Positions 7,925 through 16,240 of a DNA stretch of 64,000 bases are shown one piece after another. Each line of letters starts with the position of its first letter. Position 1 is the stretch's first letter. The translations under genes were made by a program, and so were the position numbers. The notes under the pieces are model-generated. The model was given only the letters and a program-made list of their open reading frames with translations. It ran no database searches and was not told where the DNA came from. The stretch comes from Mycolicibacter engbaekii (GTDB lineage: Bacteria > Actinomycetota > Actinomycetes > Mycobacteriales > Mycobacteriaceae): NCBI RefSeq assembly GCF_002101585.1, contig NZ_LQOT01000069.1, positions 124,001-188,000 on the forward strand. Direction: 5' to 3'.

Positions 7925-9499
7925 ATGCTGACGCGTTTTGTCCGGATCCAGCTGATCCTGTTCGTGATCGCCTCGGTGATCGGGGTCGGGATGATGCTCT
8001 TCGGCTACATGCAGGTGCCGGCGCTGCTCGGAATCGGCAGACTGACCGTCCAACTGGACCTGCCGGAAACCGGTGGGCTCTACCGATTCTCCAATGTCAC
8101 CTACAACGGTGTGCAGATCGGCATGGTCACCGATGTCGCGCTCACCGACACCGGCGTGCGGGCCACCCTGTCGCTGGATCGCTCGCCGCGCGTCCCGGCG
8201 GATCTGCGCGCCGCGGTACGCAGTGTGTCGGCAATCGGTGAGCAGTACGTCGACCTGCTGCCGCGCAGCGACGGCGCGCCCTACCTGCAGAACGGTTCGG
8301 TGATTCCCGCCTCGAGCACCGAAGTCCCCCAACAGGTCGGGCCGCTGCTCGACCAGGTCAGTGCGCTGGTCGACAGCATCCCCAAAGACCGGCTCGGCAA
8401 CCTGCTCGATGAAACCTATCTGGCCTTCAACGGTGCCGGCTATGACTTCCAGTCCCTGCTGGACTCAGCGGCCACCATCGGCGCCGACGCCAAGGGCGTT
8501 TCGGGCCGGATGCGCACGCTGATCGACCACGGTGCGCGGCTGCTCGACTCCCAGGACCAGAGCACCGACGCCATCCGGACGTGGGCGCGCAGTATGGCCG
8601 GGCTCAGCGAGCAGGTCGCGGTCAACGACCCACAGCTGCGCACGATTCTGCAGCGCGGTCCCGGCTTCGCCGACGAGGTCTCGGGCCTGCTGCGGGATAT
8701 CAAGCCGACGCTGCCGCTGCTGCTGGCGAACATGAACACCGTCGGGCAGGTGCTGCTGACCTACAACCCCTCGCTCCAGCAGATGCTGGTGCTGCTGCCC
8801 GATTACATCGCGGTCCAGCAGTCCTTCGGGCTGCCGAAGAACAATGCGACCGGGATGCCGCAGGGCGACTTCACCCTCACCTTCGGTGACCCCAATGCCT
8901 GCACGGTGGGCTTCCTTCCGCCGTCTGCCTGGCGATCCCCGGCCGACACCACCACGGTCGACACCCCGGACGGGCTGTACTGCAAACTGCCGCAGGATTC
9001 CCCGATTTCGGTGCGCGGCGCCCGCAATTTCCCGTGTATCGAGCACCCGGGTAAGCGCGCGCCCACCGTGGAACTCTGCGACGACCCGAGGGGCTTCGTC
9101 CCCATCGCGATGCGCCAGCACCTCACCGGTCCGGGCCCGATCGATCCGAACCTGCTCAAACAGGGCATCGCGGTCGACGACCGGGTGGATTTCAGTGACC
9201 GGATCTTCGCACCGACCGGCGGGACCCCGTTGCCGCCGGGGGCTGTGCGGTCGGGGCCCCCACCGGATGCTCCCCGGCCGGTGGTGCCGGCACCGCCCCC
9301 GCAGGCTCCACCGGGCCCGCCCGCGGCGGGTGTGGCGCCGTCGGGGTATGCCGACGGCGGCACGGGGCCGTCGGTCGCGTTACTGCCCTATGACCCGAAG
9401 ACGGGAAAGTACATGACGCGCGACGGCCGCTACGAGCAGCAGACGAACCTGGCGTCGGGGGCATCGGTCACGTCATGGACGGATTTGATGCCGACCTAA
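7925..9499 (+). CDS. mceF: MceF-family protein
   Basis: The last Mce subunit, 524 residues. It has an N-terminal membrane anchor (about 7-27), an MCE domain (SNVTYNGVQIGMVTDV), long helices and a C-terminal extension rich in Pro, with several Cys at about 320-385. The ATG follows the mceE TAG with no gap. Five of the six mce genes are directly linked to the next one, as expected for a stoichiometric complex. Confidence 0.92.
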   Translation: MLTRFVRIQLILFVIASVIGVGMMLFGYMQVPALLGIGRLTVQLDLPETGGLYRFSNVTYNGVQIGMVTDVALTDTGVRATLSLDRSPRVPADLRAAVRSVSAIGEQYVDLLPRSDGAPYLQNGSVIPASSTEVPQQVGPLLDQVSALVDSIPKDRLGNLLDETYLAFNGAGYDFQSLLDSAATIGADAKGVSGRMRTLIDHGARLLDSQDQSTDAIRTWARSMAGLSEQVAVNDPQLRTILQRGPGFADEVSGLLRDIKPTLPLLLANMNTVGQVLLTYNPSLQQMLVLLPDYIAVQQSFGLPKNNATGMPQGDFTLTFGDPNACTVGFLPPSAWRSPADTTTVDTPDGLYCKLPQDSPISVRGARNFPCIEHPGKRAPTVELCDDPRGFVPIAMRQHLTGPGPIDPNLLKQGIAVDDRVDFSDRIFAPTGGTPLPPGAVRSGPPPDAPRPVVPAPPPQAPPGPPAAGVAPSGYADGGTGPSVALLPYDPKTGKYMTRDGRYEQQTNLASGASVTSWTDLMPT

Positions 9500-9512
9500 A
9501 GGAGGAATAGGC

Positions 9513-10019
9513 ATGCGCACCCGCGAACTTGCCGTTGCCGCAACGGTGGTCGGCGTGGCCCTGGGAGCGACCCCCGCACCGCCGGCCCGGGCCGATCTCG
9601 GCATCGAACTCAACGGTGCCTACCGGGTCGTTGCGAACGGGGACTGGGCGAAGACCAACGAGGTCTTCATGAACGAGCGGAGCGAGATATCGGTGTGGAC
9701 GTTTCGCTCCAGCTGCGCCAACGCAGCCCAATGCACCGGCGAGGTGACCAGTGACGCGGGCTGGACCGCGCCACTGGAATTCCGCACGTCGCGCTGGCTG
9801 GTCGACCGGTACCACGAGAATTGGCAGACCTGCCCGGACGGCACCACCTCGCCGGGCCGGCAGCGCTACCAGTTCCAGGGCAGCGATCTCAACGGCCAAT
9901 ATGACAAGCGCAATACCGACCTGCTGGTCGGCTATGTCCGAACGATCGGTGTCTCGGGTGCATGTGGGCGAAATCAGCCCACGGTGATCCAGATACCGCT
10001 CAGCGTGCGACGGCTCTAG
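9513..10019 (+). CDS. Small exported protein downstream of mceF
   Basis: A 168-residue protein with a Sec signal peptide (about 1-29, cleavage near PARA-DLG). The mature domain has four Cys, in pairs around SSCANAAQC, and near CPDG and GACG, so two disulfides are plausible. A strong Shine-Dalgarno (AAAGGAGG, 9498-9505) precedes the ATG. No enzyme motif is seen. It lies 13 bases after mceF and is probably in the same transcript, so it may act with the Mce system in the envelope; that is inference from position. Confidence 0.75.
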   Translation: MRTRELAVAATVVGVALGATPAPPARADLGIELNGAYRVVANGDWAKTNEVFMNERSEISVWTFRSSCANAAQCTGEVTSDAGWTAPLEFRTSRWLVDRYHENWQTCPDGTTSPGRQRYQFQGSDLNGQYDKRNTDLLVGYVRTIGVSGACGRNQPTVIQIPLSVRRL

Positions 10020-10034
10020 CGGTAGGGGGTAGCG

Positions 10035-10445
10035 ATGCACACCACGCGCATGATCGTGGCCGCCGGGTCGGCGGTCCTGGCCGTCGGCGCCATGACTGCG
10101 GCAGGTCGGTCGGCCGCGGAACCGGACGGATCGGCACCGCCCTGCGATTACCCGGCCTGCACGCCGGGAATCATGCCGAACGTCGTGCTGGGTGCGCCGT
10201 GTTCGAACACCACCTATTACGCGTTCGGGGTGACGGACTGGGGCCGGCTGGTGTTCTGCGGTTCGCCGCGCCGCTATGACCCGCGCTGGTTCCGGTCCCC
10301 GGAGATGCACGGGATCAAGATCGAAGGCGCCAGATGCGACGCCTATGACGGCGAGGTGGCACAGGCCCCGGATGGGCTGTTCTTGACCTGCGTCGCCGGC
10401 GCCGGCGACGACGGTCTGACATTGTGGCGTCGCGGAGATCTCTAG
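10035..10445 (+). CDS. Small exported Cys-containing protein
   Basis: A 136-residue protein with an N-terminal signal peptide (about 1-28). The mature part contains six Cys (in PPCDYPACTPG, GAPCSN, LVFCGS, ARCDAY and FLTCVAG), suggesting three disulfides. No known catalytic motif is visible. The start is supported by a purine-rich site (GGTAGGGGG) before the ATG. It sits between two other small exported proteins in the tail of the mce operon. Function unknown. Confidence 0.7.
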   Translation: MHTTRMIVAAGSAVLAVGAMTAAGRSAAEPDGSAPPCDYPACTPGIMPNVVLGAPCSNTTYYAFGVTDWGRLVFCGSPRRYDPRWFRSPEMHGIKIEGARCDAYDGEVAQAPDGLFLTCVAGAGDDGLTLWRRGDL

Positions 10446-10473
10446 CGGCACAGGTGACTTGAGGGAGCTTGCG

Positions 10474-10932
10474 ATGATACGTTGCGCTGCCGGTTCGGCA
10501 GTCGCCCTGGCGATCCTCGCCACGGCTGTGGCGCCCGGCGCCGGCGCGGAGATGCGCTACGGCAACTACGAGGTGCTCAGTAATCGCTGGACCGACGCCT
10601 CCTGGGTATGGGCGGCCTACCCTTGCGAGACGCCGGGGAAGTTCGACCAGATGCCGGCGGGCTGCATCACCATCAGTGCGGTGGACCGGCCGCACTTCTT
10701 CGGCCGGCAGTACTACGGGGGCACGGCCCGCCTGGTGGACGGCAGGTATTCGTTCACCACCGACGTCGCCGACGGCCTGCACTGCCCGATGGGTCCGTAC
10801 CTGCCGACCCGCGACACCTATACCTGGGACGAGAACACGCTGTCGGGCGTCGTCGAATCACGTTTCGACGTCGGGTGTTTCAACGGGCCCCCGGGCATGA
10901 ACACCTGGACCTTCGCGCTGGTGCGGATGTAG
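10474..10932 (+). CDS. Small exported protein, third of the mce-tail set
   Basis: A 152-residue protein with a signal peptide (about 1-24, cleavage near GAGA-EMR). The start at ATG 10474 is preferred over an upstream in-frame TTG at 10459 because AGGGAG at 10462-10467 gives proper spacing. The mature part is short, with four Cys, and begins YGNYEVLSNRW, like many exported mycobacterial proteins of about 150 residues. No catalytic motif is seen. It is the last gene of the mce transcript; a hairpin follows 1 base after its stop. Confidence 0.72.
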   Translation: MIRCAAGSAVALAILATAVAPGAGAEMRYGNYEVLSNRWTDASWVWAAYPCETPGKFDQMPAGCITISAVDRPHFFGRQYYGGTARLVDGRYSFTTDVADGLHCPMGPYLPTRDTYTWDENTLSGVVESRFDVGCFNGPPGMNTWTFALVRM

Positions 10933-10933
10933 C

Positions 10934-10947
10934 TGCGCGAAAGCGCA
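10934..10947. terminator. GAAA-tetraloop hairpin between convergent genes
   Basis: The inverted repeat TGCGC-GAAA-GCGCA fills the 15-base gap between the last plus-strand gene and the first minus-strand stop. A 5-bp GC-rich stem with a GNRA loop is stable for its size. There is no U tract, as is common in mycobacteria, so a terminator role in both directions is inferred. Confidence 0.45.
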
Positions 10948-11520
10948 TCACACCGGGTCGAACGCTGCGATCAGCCATCGGCCGTCGTGCTTTTGCAGTC
11001 CGACCTTGACGCTGCTCATCGAGAAGGATCCGTCCGGATTGGCTTTGCTGACCGTGGTCTGATTGACGAAGACGAGCACTTCGGCTGTCGTGGGCTGCAG
11101 CGTCACGATGCCCTTGCGCACCACCGAGGCCGCGGTCTGGACGTCCTTCTGCTTGGCGGCCGGCGTCACGACTTTCTGGGTGAAATCGGTGTAGTAGGCC
11201 AGGAAGTCGCCCGTGAGGTGGCTTTCCGCCGCGGCGAAGTCCTTCTCGAGGGTTTTCGGAGAATAGGTCAGTACCGCGGTGGTGCCCTCGGCAGCAGCGG
11301 CCAGCACCGCCTGTTCGGCTTCGGGCCCGAGCTGCCGATCGGTGCGGAACACCGAAAGGTAGAGCCAGCACGTCAACACCGACAGAACCGCCAGTGCGGC
11401 GGCGAGCCCGATCGCCATAAGGCGCATCCGGGAATGCGGCGCTGATCGCCGGTCGTTGTCGGGGGCCGCGTCGTCGTCGGACGTCTCGACGGTCACCTCG
11501 GCCTCGTCGGATTCGCTCAT
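10948..11520 (-). CDS. Mce-associated membrane protein
   Basis: A 190-residue protein with an acidic cytoplasmic N terminus (about 1-30), one membrane segment (about 33-56), and an extracytoplasmic domain of roughly 130 residues that ends VGLQKHDGRWLIAAFDPV. This is the layout of Mce-associated (Mas/Mam) proteins, which stabilise Mce complexes. The ATG overlaps the stop of the preceding minus-strand gene by ATGA, so the two form one unit. Unusually, the pair faces the mce operon tail to tail instead of continuing it. Confidence 0.8.
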   Translation of the reverse strand: MSESDEAEVTVETSDDDAAPDNDRRSAPHSRMRLMAIGLAAALAVLSVLTCWLYLSVFRTDRQLGPEAEQAVLAAAAEGTTAVLTYSPKTLEKDFAAAESHLTGDFLAYYTDFTQKVVTPAAKQKDVQTAASVVRKGIVTLQPTTAEVLVFVNQTTVSKANPDGSFSMSSVKVGLQKHDGRWLIAAFDPV

Positions 11521-12266
11521 GTCGCGAAATCCACCTTCGACATTTTGAGCTGGTCTCCCTCTCGGGTCATGTGGACGGTGAGTCGCCAGTTGCGTGGTTC
11601 GTCCTTGGCGCCCGCGGTGTTGGTGACCTTGGTGCTGGCCGCGACCAACACCACCGCTTCGTTCTCGGACATCGACTCCACACCGGAGACGGTGGCGGTG
11701 GCCTCGGTGACGGTCTTGGACGTGCGTGCGGTCTTGGTGAAATCCTCGAGGTGGGATTCGAAGTCCTTTTTGAATTCTCCGGTCGAGTTGTCGATGATGC
11801 GCTTGACGTCGTCGTCGACGGTTTCGTAGTTCAGCGACATCAGCGTCACCACGCCCTGGCGCGCAGCGGCGGCGTACTCGGCGGATTGGCGCTGCCGCTG
11901 GGCGACACCGCGGTGGTTGACCAGTATCAGGACGTCGGCCGCGATGAGTCCGCCGATGGCCAGTACGGCCAGGGTTGCCGCCGCCCAGCGCAGCCGGCTG
12001 CGGAGGCGACCTGGCTGCGCCAACTGTTCGGCAGGCTCGGCTGAGCCCGCCGGCTCTGCGGCAGGCGCGGCCGCGGCGGACAGCGGCTCGTCGGCATCCG
12101 GCTCGTCGCCGGTGGTGCCGGCCGAACCGCTCTCGCGCTGCAGCTTCAGCAGCTTGGCGCGCGCGCGGGCTGCGGCCGCCTCGGCCTCGGCGGCCTTGGC
12201 CTCGGCCTCGGCCAGCGCCAAGGCGTCGGCAGTGTCGTCCGGCTTCGCCGGATCACGCGACGGCAT
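11517..12266 (-). CDS. Mce-associated membrane protein with Ala/Glu-rich coiled N terminus
   Basis: A 249-residue protein. Residues about 10-45 are an Ala/Glu/Lys-rich helical stretch likely to form a coiled coil, followed by an acidic linker, one membrane segment (about 90-115) and an extracytoplasmic domain containing FKKDFESHLEDFTKTA, the Mce-associated fold. A start at 12266 is chosen because CAGGAGG stands just upstream; an in-frame ATG at 12326 lacks this signal. It pairs with the downstream Mce-associated gene by ATGA overlap. Confidence 0.8.
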   Translation of the reverse strand: MPSRDPAKPDDTADALALAEAEAKAAEAEAAAARARAKLLKLQRESGSAGTTGDEPDADEPLSAAAAPAAEPAGSAEPAEQLAQPGRLRSRLRWAAATLAVLAIGGLIAADVLILVNHRGVAQRQRQSAEYAAAARQGVVTLMSLNYETVDDDVKRIIDNSTGEFKKDFESHLEDFTKTARTSKTVTEATATVSGVESMSENEAVVLVAASTKVTNTAGAKDEPRNWRLTVHMTREGDQLKMSKVDFAT

Positions 12267-12359
12267 ACGGCCTCCTGTCCGTTGTCCACCCGGCTCTGAC
12301 CGGTCCTCCCTCAGAAGGGCCCGCACAAGACCGACCTAAAACGGTAGCACCGGGGTACC

Positions 12360-12785
12360 TCACCAGGTACGCAGCGAACAGAGCGCCCCCTTGGTCCCGG
12401 CATCGGTGGCGACCACGACATCGTCGACACGCAGTTCGCAGACGAACCCGGGCGCGGCGAGCTCCGAACGGTGGGGGGGCAGCGACACCACCACCATCGC
12501 CCAGTCCTGCGGGTCGGCCAGCGTGGTCTCGAATATCCAGGGCTGGTTCGGCCCGATCGTGACATCGGCACGCGGACTGTATTCGTACGGGTTGTGGCTG
12601 TAGTCGCCGAAGTTCGGGGGTTGGACCTCCCGGTAGTAGATCAGCGCCTGGGCTGTCTGGGTGGCGCTGACCGAGTAACGGACCCGATGCGGACCGTCGG
12701 CAGAGGCCGGCGCCGGGATCGGCGCGCCGCCGAGCACCACGGCGCCGACCACTACGGGTGTGGTGAACCGCCTGGTGGCTCTCAT
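12360..12785 (-). CDS. MmpS-like exported protein
   Basis: A 141-residue protein with a signal peptide or anchor (about 1-28, ending PAPASA-DGP). The mature part has a beta-rich domain starting RVRYSVSATQTAQALIYYRE and ending with a Cys-containing strand (FVCELRVDDVVV). This arrangement resembles the C-terminal domain of MmpS proteins, small accessory partners of MmpL lipid exporters. No mmpL is adjacent. The ATG at 12785 has GGAGGAG upstream. The open frame continues into the neighbouring gene's antisense, which is not coding. Confidence 0.65.
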   Translation of the reverse strand: MRATRRFTTPVVVGAVVLGGAPIPAPASADGPHRVRYSVSATQTAQALIYYREVQPPNFGDYSHNPYEYSPRADVTIGPNQPWIFETTLADPQDWAMVVVSLPPHRSELAAPGFVCELRVDDVVVATDAGTKGALCSLRTW

Positions 12786-12910
12786 GGACTCCTCCACGGC
12801 TGTGCGCACGCGTTCGGCGGAGGGCACCCCGCCAAAGACTGGCGTTCTTTGACGCGAAGAATAACATTTCCGCCGCCGATGTCCGGGGGTGTCACAGCCG
12901 CGGCGCCTCC

Positions 12911-14527
12911 TCAGTCCACCCGGTCGGTGGCCGCCGCGCGGCCGGCCCGGTACCCGAAGACCATCGCCGGGCCGATGGTGCCGCCGGCCCCGCCGTAGGC
13001 CCGGCCGGTGACACCGGCCATCGCGTTGCCCGCGGCGTACAGGCCCGGGATGGGCCCGCCCGAGACGTGCAGCACCCGGCCGTCGCAATCGGTGCGGGGG
13101 CCGCCCTTGGTGCCCATCGCTCCGACCGACAGCGGCACGGCGTAGTAGGGGGCGGTGTCGATGGGCCCCAGCGTGCGCCCGGCGACGGTGCTGGCCTGCG
13201 GGTCGCCCCAATAGCCGTCGTAGGCGCTGGATCCCCGCCCGAACTCGGGATCGCCGCCCGCTGCCACGCCGCTGTTCCAGTCGGCCACGGTCTGTGCCAG
13301 GCCCTGCTCGTCGATGCCGGTCTTGGCGGCCAGGGCCGCCAGGTCGGGGGACTGGCAGAACCAGTCGGGTGCCGTTCCGCCGGGCGCGACGCCGAGGAAT
13401 CCGTACCGGCGCAGGTGTTCGGCGTCGAAGACGATCCACGCTGGATCGTTGACGTACCCACCGCGCGGCTCCAGGTAGTGAAAGGCGCCGGCCATCGAGT
13501 TGTAGTCGCATGCCTCGTTGACGAACCGCCGTCCGGCTCGGTTGACGATGATGCTGCGGGGGCGGGTGCGCTCGAGTCGCACGCTGCGGCTGCGCTGGTG
13601 ACCGTCGATGGTGTCCCCGGGGATCCGCACGATCGGAACCCACCATGCCTCGCCCATGTTGGCCAGGTCCGCGCCACGCGCCATCGCCATGCGCAGCCCG
13701 TCACCGGTGTTGTTCGGCGGGGACACCGCGCCACGCATCGGACCGCGCAGAAACGCCTCCACCAGCGCGGTGTCCCACTCGAAGCCGCCGTTTGCCAAGA
13801 TCACCGCCCGTCGCGCCCGCACCCGACGCGACAAGCCGCCAGCCTCGACGCGGACGCCGCCGACACGACCGTCGTCGGCGGCGAGCAGCTCGATCCCGCG
13901 GCATCCGGTCGCGGGCGTGATGCCGGCGTCCAGCGCGCCCCGAAGCAGCCCGGCGATCAGCGCCGTGCCGGCCACACACACATCGCCGCCGGCGTCCGCC
14001 TCGATGTCGGCGTGCAGCCGGGCGCGGGTTTCGGCGTCGAATCCCACATTGCTGTAGTCAGCCGGGAAGGAGGTGATCCGGTCCCGCCAGCAGCCGACCC
14101 TCGAGATGTCGTAAGGCAGCGGACTCAGCGAGCGCCCTCCGGCGGGGCGCCCGCCGGGCAGCTCTGGCTTGTAGTCCGGGAAACCGGTGGCGACCTCGAA
14201 GCGGACGTCGCTGTGGGACTCGACGAAGTCGACCATCTCCGGACCGGTGCGGACGAACGCCGCAACCAGCTCGTCGTCCATGGCCCCCAACGACTGGGCG
14301 CGCAGGTAGTCCATCGCGGCGTCGACGGTGAGCCCGGGCATCCGGTCGTGCGCCGGGATCCAGGCGATCCCGCCGGAGACCGCAGTGGTACCGCCCACGG
14401 TCTGCGACTTCTCGAAGAGGGCGACCGAGGCGCCGTGCACCGCCGCAGTGAGGGCCGCGGTCAGCCCGGCTGCGCCGCTGCCCAGCACCACCACATCGAC
14501 GCTGTCGTCCCAGTCCGGTGTCGTCAT
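12911..14527 (-). CDS. KstD-like FAD-dependent dehydrogenase
   Basis: A 538-residue flavoprotein of the fumarate reductase/3-ketosteroid delta1-dehydrogenase family. An FAD-binding Rossmann motif GSGAAGL lies near residue 17, with VGGTTAVSGG after it and the C-terminal GRAYGGAGGTIGPAMVFG. The Tyr-x-Gly-x-Gly element there corresponds to the KstD segment that holds the substrate carbonyl, which suggests dehydrogenation next to a ketone. The start is ATG 14527 behind GAGAGG. The gene sits directly after an iclR gene and faces away from the mhp-like operon it probably serves. A steroid substrate is possible but not shown. Confidence 0.82.
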   Translation of the reverse strand: MTTPDWDDSVDVVVLGSGAAGLTAALTAAVHGASVALFEKSQTVGGTTAVSGGIAWIPAHDRMPGLTVDAAMDYLRAQSLGAMDDELVAAFVRTGPEMVDFVESHSDVRFEVATGFPDYKPELPGGRPAGGRSLSPLPYDISRVGCWRDRITSFPADYSNVGFDAETRARLHADIEADAGGDVCVAGTALIAGLLRGALDAGITPATGCRGIELLAADDGRVGGVRVEAGGLSRRVRARRAVILANGGFEWDTALVEAFLRGPMRGAVSPPNNTGDGLRMAMARGADLANMGEAWWVPIVRIPGDTIDGHQRSRSVRLERTRPRSIIVNRAGRRFVNEACDYNSMAGAFHYLEPRGGYVNDPAWIVFDAEHLRRYGFLGVAPGGTAPDWFCQSPDLAALAAKTGIDEQGLAQTVADWNSGVAAGGDPEFGRGSSAYDGYWGDPQASTVAGRTLGPIDTAPYYAVPLSVGAMGTKGGPRTDCDGRVLHVSGGPIPGLYAAGNAMAGVTGRAYGGAGGTIGPAMVFGYRAGRAAATDRVD

Positions 14528-14547
14528 TGTTTTCCTCTCGGCCGGAT

Positions 14548-15234
14548 TCAGCTCAAGACCTCCGCCAGGCGCCCGGCAGCGGCCAGCACGGCTTCGCGGC
14601 CGCGCAGCACCACGTCCTCGCGGTGGGAGATCAGGTTGATACAGGTCGGCGGTGACGGCGGGCGGCGACGCACCGGGACCGCCAGCCCAAAGGTTCCCGG
14701 CTCGATCTCGCCGTGGGTGACCACCCACCCGCGTTCCCGCGTCTGCGGGACGATGTCGCGTTCCCCGGGCCGCGGGGGCATTGCGGCCAGCAGCGCGATG
14801 CCGGCCGCGCCCAGGCTCAGCGGATGCCGGCTGCCCTCATGGAACGCGAGCTGGTATCCGACCTGGGTGGGGACGATGACGGCGACGGCCACCTGCTGCT
14901 CGCCCTCGGCCACCAGCAGGGACACCGTGGTCCCGAGTTCATCGGCAAGGGTGCGCAGCGTCGGCAGGCTCAGCTGGCGCACGTTGTTGTCGAACGAGGC
15001 TCCCAGGACGGCCAGCGCGGCCGCCGAGCGGTACCGGCCGTCATCGCCCTTGGCAATCAGCCGGAAGCCGCTCAGCGTGTTGAGCAGCCGATAGCTGATG
15101 GTCCGATGCACGCCGACGCGGTCGGCGACCTGTTGCACCGTCAGCCCGTTCGGCGCGGCGGCCACCGCCTCGAGTGCCGCCAGCCCCCGGGCCAGTGTCT
15201 GCGAACCCCGCGCGGGCTCGGCGGCGTCGGGCAT
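14548..15234 (-). CDS. IclR-family transcriptional regulator
   Basis: A 228-residue protein with an N-terminal winged helix (about 15-75: ALEAVAAAPNGLTVQQVADRVG, then RTISYRLLNTL) and a C-terminal ligand-binding domain typical of IclR (SRHPLSLGAAGIALLA). The ATG at 15234 is chosen because AAGGGAGG lies 8 bases upstream; the in-frame ATG at 15255 would place that site inside the gene. IclR proteins commonly control aromatic catabolism. It is divergent from the ring-cleavage operon, with a 141-bp gap holding a perfect palindrome, so it probably controls that operon and itself. Confidence 0.88.
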   Translation of the reverse strand: MPDAAEPARGSQTLARGLAALEAVAAAPNGLTVQQVADRVGVHRTISYRLLNTLSGFRLIAKGDDGRYRSAAALAVLGASFDNNVRQLSLPTLRTLADELGTTVSLLVAEGEQQVAVAVIVPTQVGYQLAFHEGSRHPLSLGAAGIALLAAMPPRPGERDIVPQTRERGWVVTHGEIEPGTFGLAVPVRRRPPSPPTCINLISHREDVVLRGREAVLAAAGRLAEVLS

Positions 15235-15283
15235 GGGTGTGGCCTCCCTTGACATCCACCCGCGTGAGAGTGATGCTCTTGAA

Positions 15284-15299
15284 TATAACGTACATATGT
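15284..15299 (+). promoter_or_regulatory. Candidate -10 and short palindrome in the divergent gap
   Basis: TATAAC at 15284-15289 is a possible -10 element for the plus-strand operon, and ACATATGT at 15292-15299 is a perfect 8-bp palindrome directly after it. Both lie in the iclR-hydrolase gap. No clear -35 is seen. Confidence 0.35.
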
Positions 15300-15332
15300 G
15301 TGCGATAAAAGCACGCGTTGTATGTCACAAAC

Positions 15333-15349
15333 CGAGAACGCCGTTCTCG
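15333..15349. promoter_or_regulatory. Perfect palindrome, likely IclR operator
   Basis: The sequence CGAGAAC-GCC-GTTCTCG has 7-bp arms that match perfectly around a 3-bp centre. It lies between the iclR gene and the GTG start at 15376, 27 bases before that start. Its place in a divergent regulator/operon gap makes it the best operator candidate. It also argues that the hydrolase starts at 15376 and not at earlier in-frame codons. Confidence 0.6.
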
Positions 15350-15375
15350 TACAGTCCCCGGGGAAGAGGTGGCCG

Positions 15376-16239
15376 GTGCCGGAGTTCGAGAGCGTCTGGA
15401 GCGATCTCCAGGGCGTCGCGTTCGAGCAGGGGTACCTCGACGCGAACGGCGTGCGCACGCGATACCTGCGGGCCGGCGACCCGGCCAAGCCGGTGCTGAT
15501 ACTGCTGCACGGCTCGGGCGGGCATGCCGAGGCCTACGTCCGCAACCTGGCCGCGCATGCCGAACACTTCTGGACCTGGTCGGTGGACATGCTCGGGCAC
15601 GGCTACACCGACAAGCCCGGTCATCGGATGGAGATCGCCCACTATGTGGCGCACCTGATGGATGTACTGGACGCGATCGGTGCGACCACAGCCAGCATCA
15701 GCGGTGAATCCCTCGGCGGGTGGGTTGCCGCTCGTGCCGCCATCGACCATCCGGACCGGGTCCATCGGCTGGTGCTCAACACCGCGGGCGGCTCGCAGGC
15801 CGACCCTGAGGTGATGAAGCGCATCATCACGCTGTCGATGGCCGCGGTCGAGAACCCCAGCTGGGAAACGGTGCAGGCGCGCATCAAATGGCTGATGGCC
15901 GACAAGACCAAGGATTATGACGACATCGTCGCCAGCCGCCGGCGCATCTACCGGCTGCCCGGTTTCGTCGACGCCATGCGCGACATCATGGCGCTGCAGG
16001 ACCCGCAGATCCGAGCTCGCAACCTGCTGGGCCCGGGCGACTACTCGCGGATCACCGCCCCGACGCTGGTGGTCTGGACCAGCGACGACCCGACGGCCGA
16101 TGTCGAAGAGGGCAAACGGATCGCGTCGATGATCCCGGGTGCCCGCTTCGAACTGATGCCCGGCTGCGGCCACTGGCCGCAGTACGAGGACCCCGAGACG
16201 TTCAATCGCCTGCACCTGGAATTCCTGCTGGAGCGTTAG
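15376..16239 (+). CDS. Meta-cleavage product C-C hydrolase (alpha/beta fold)
   Basis: An alpha/beta hydrolase of 287 residues, like the MhpC/HsaD/BphD enzymes that hydrolyse C-C bonds of ring-cleavage products. It shows the oxyanion segment LLHGSGGHAEAY, the nucleophile elbow SGESLGGW (Ser112), an acid in WTSDDPTAD and the His266 of GCGHWPQ. GTG 15376 is preferred because GGAAGAGG stands 6 bases upstream and the length fits the family; ATG 15322 and GTG 15298 are alternatives. It is the first gene of the divergent operon with hydroxylase and dioxygenase genes, which supports the assignment. Confidence 0.85.
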   Translation: MPEFESVWSDLQGVAFEQGYLDANGVRTRYLRAGDPAKPVLILLHGSGGHAEAYVRNLAAHAEHFWTWSVDMLGHGYTDKPGHRMEIAHYVAHLMDVLDAIGATTASISGESLGGWVAARAAIDHPDRVHRLVLNTAGGSQADPEVMKRIITLSMAAVENPSWETVQARIKWLMADKTKDYDDIVASRRRIYRLPGFVDAMRDIMALQDPQIRARNLLGPGDYSRITAPTLVVWTSDDPTADVEEGKRIASMIPGARFELMPGCGHWPQYEDPETFNRLHLEFLLER

Positions 16240-16240
16240 T

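Noticed and set aside
6635..8332. 565-residue minus-strand open frame opposite mceE and mceF
   Set aside because: Composition and lack of any motif mark it as a shadow of the plus-strand mce genes, which have clear domains, overlaps and a lipobox.
13067..15094. 675-residue plus-strand open frame
   Set aside because: It lies opposite the KstD-like flavoprotein and IclR genes, both of which carry full family motifs; the plus-strand translation has none.
15333..15349. KstR or KstR2 operator
   Set aside because: KstR sites have AAC-N2-GTT spacing and KstR2 sites a CAAG/CTTG core; here the spacing is three bases and the IclR gene is adjacent, so IclR is the simpler candidate.
15298..15375. Earlier starts (GTG 15298, ATG 15322) for the C-C hydrolase
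   Set aside because: They lack a ribosome site and would place the operator-like palindrome inside the gene; GTG 15376 has a good site and gives the family length.
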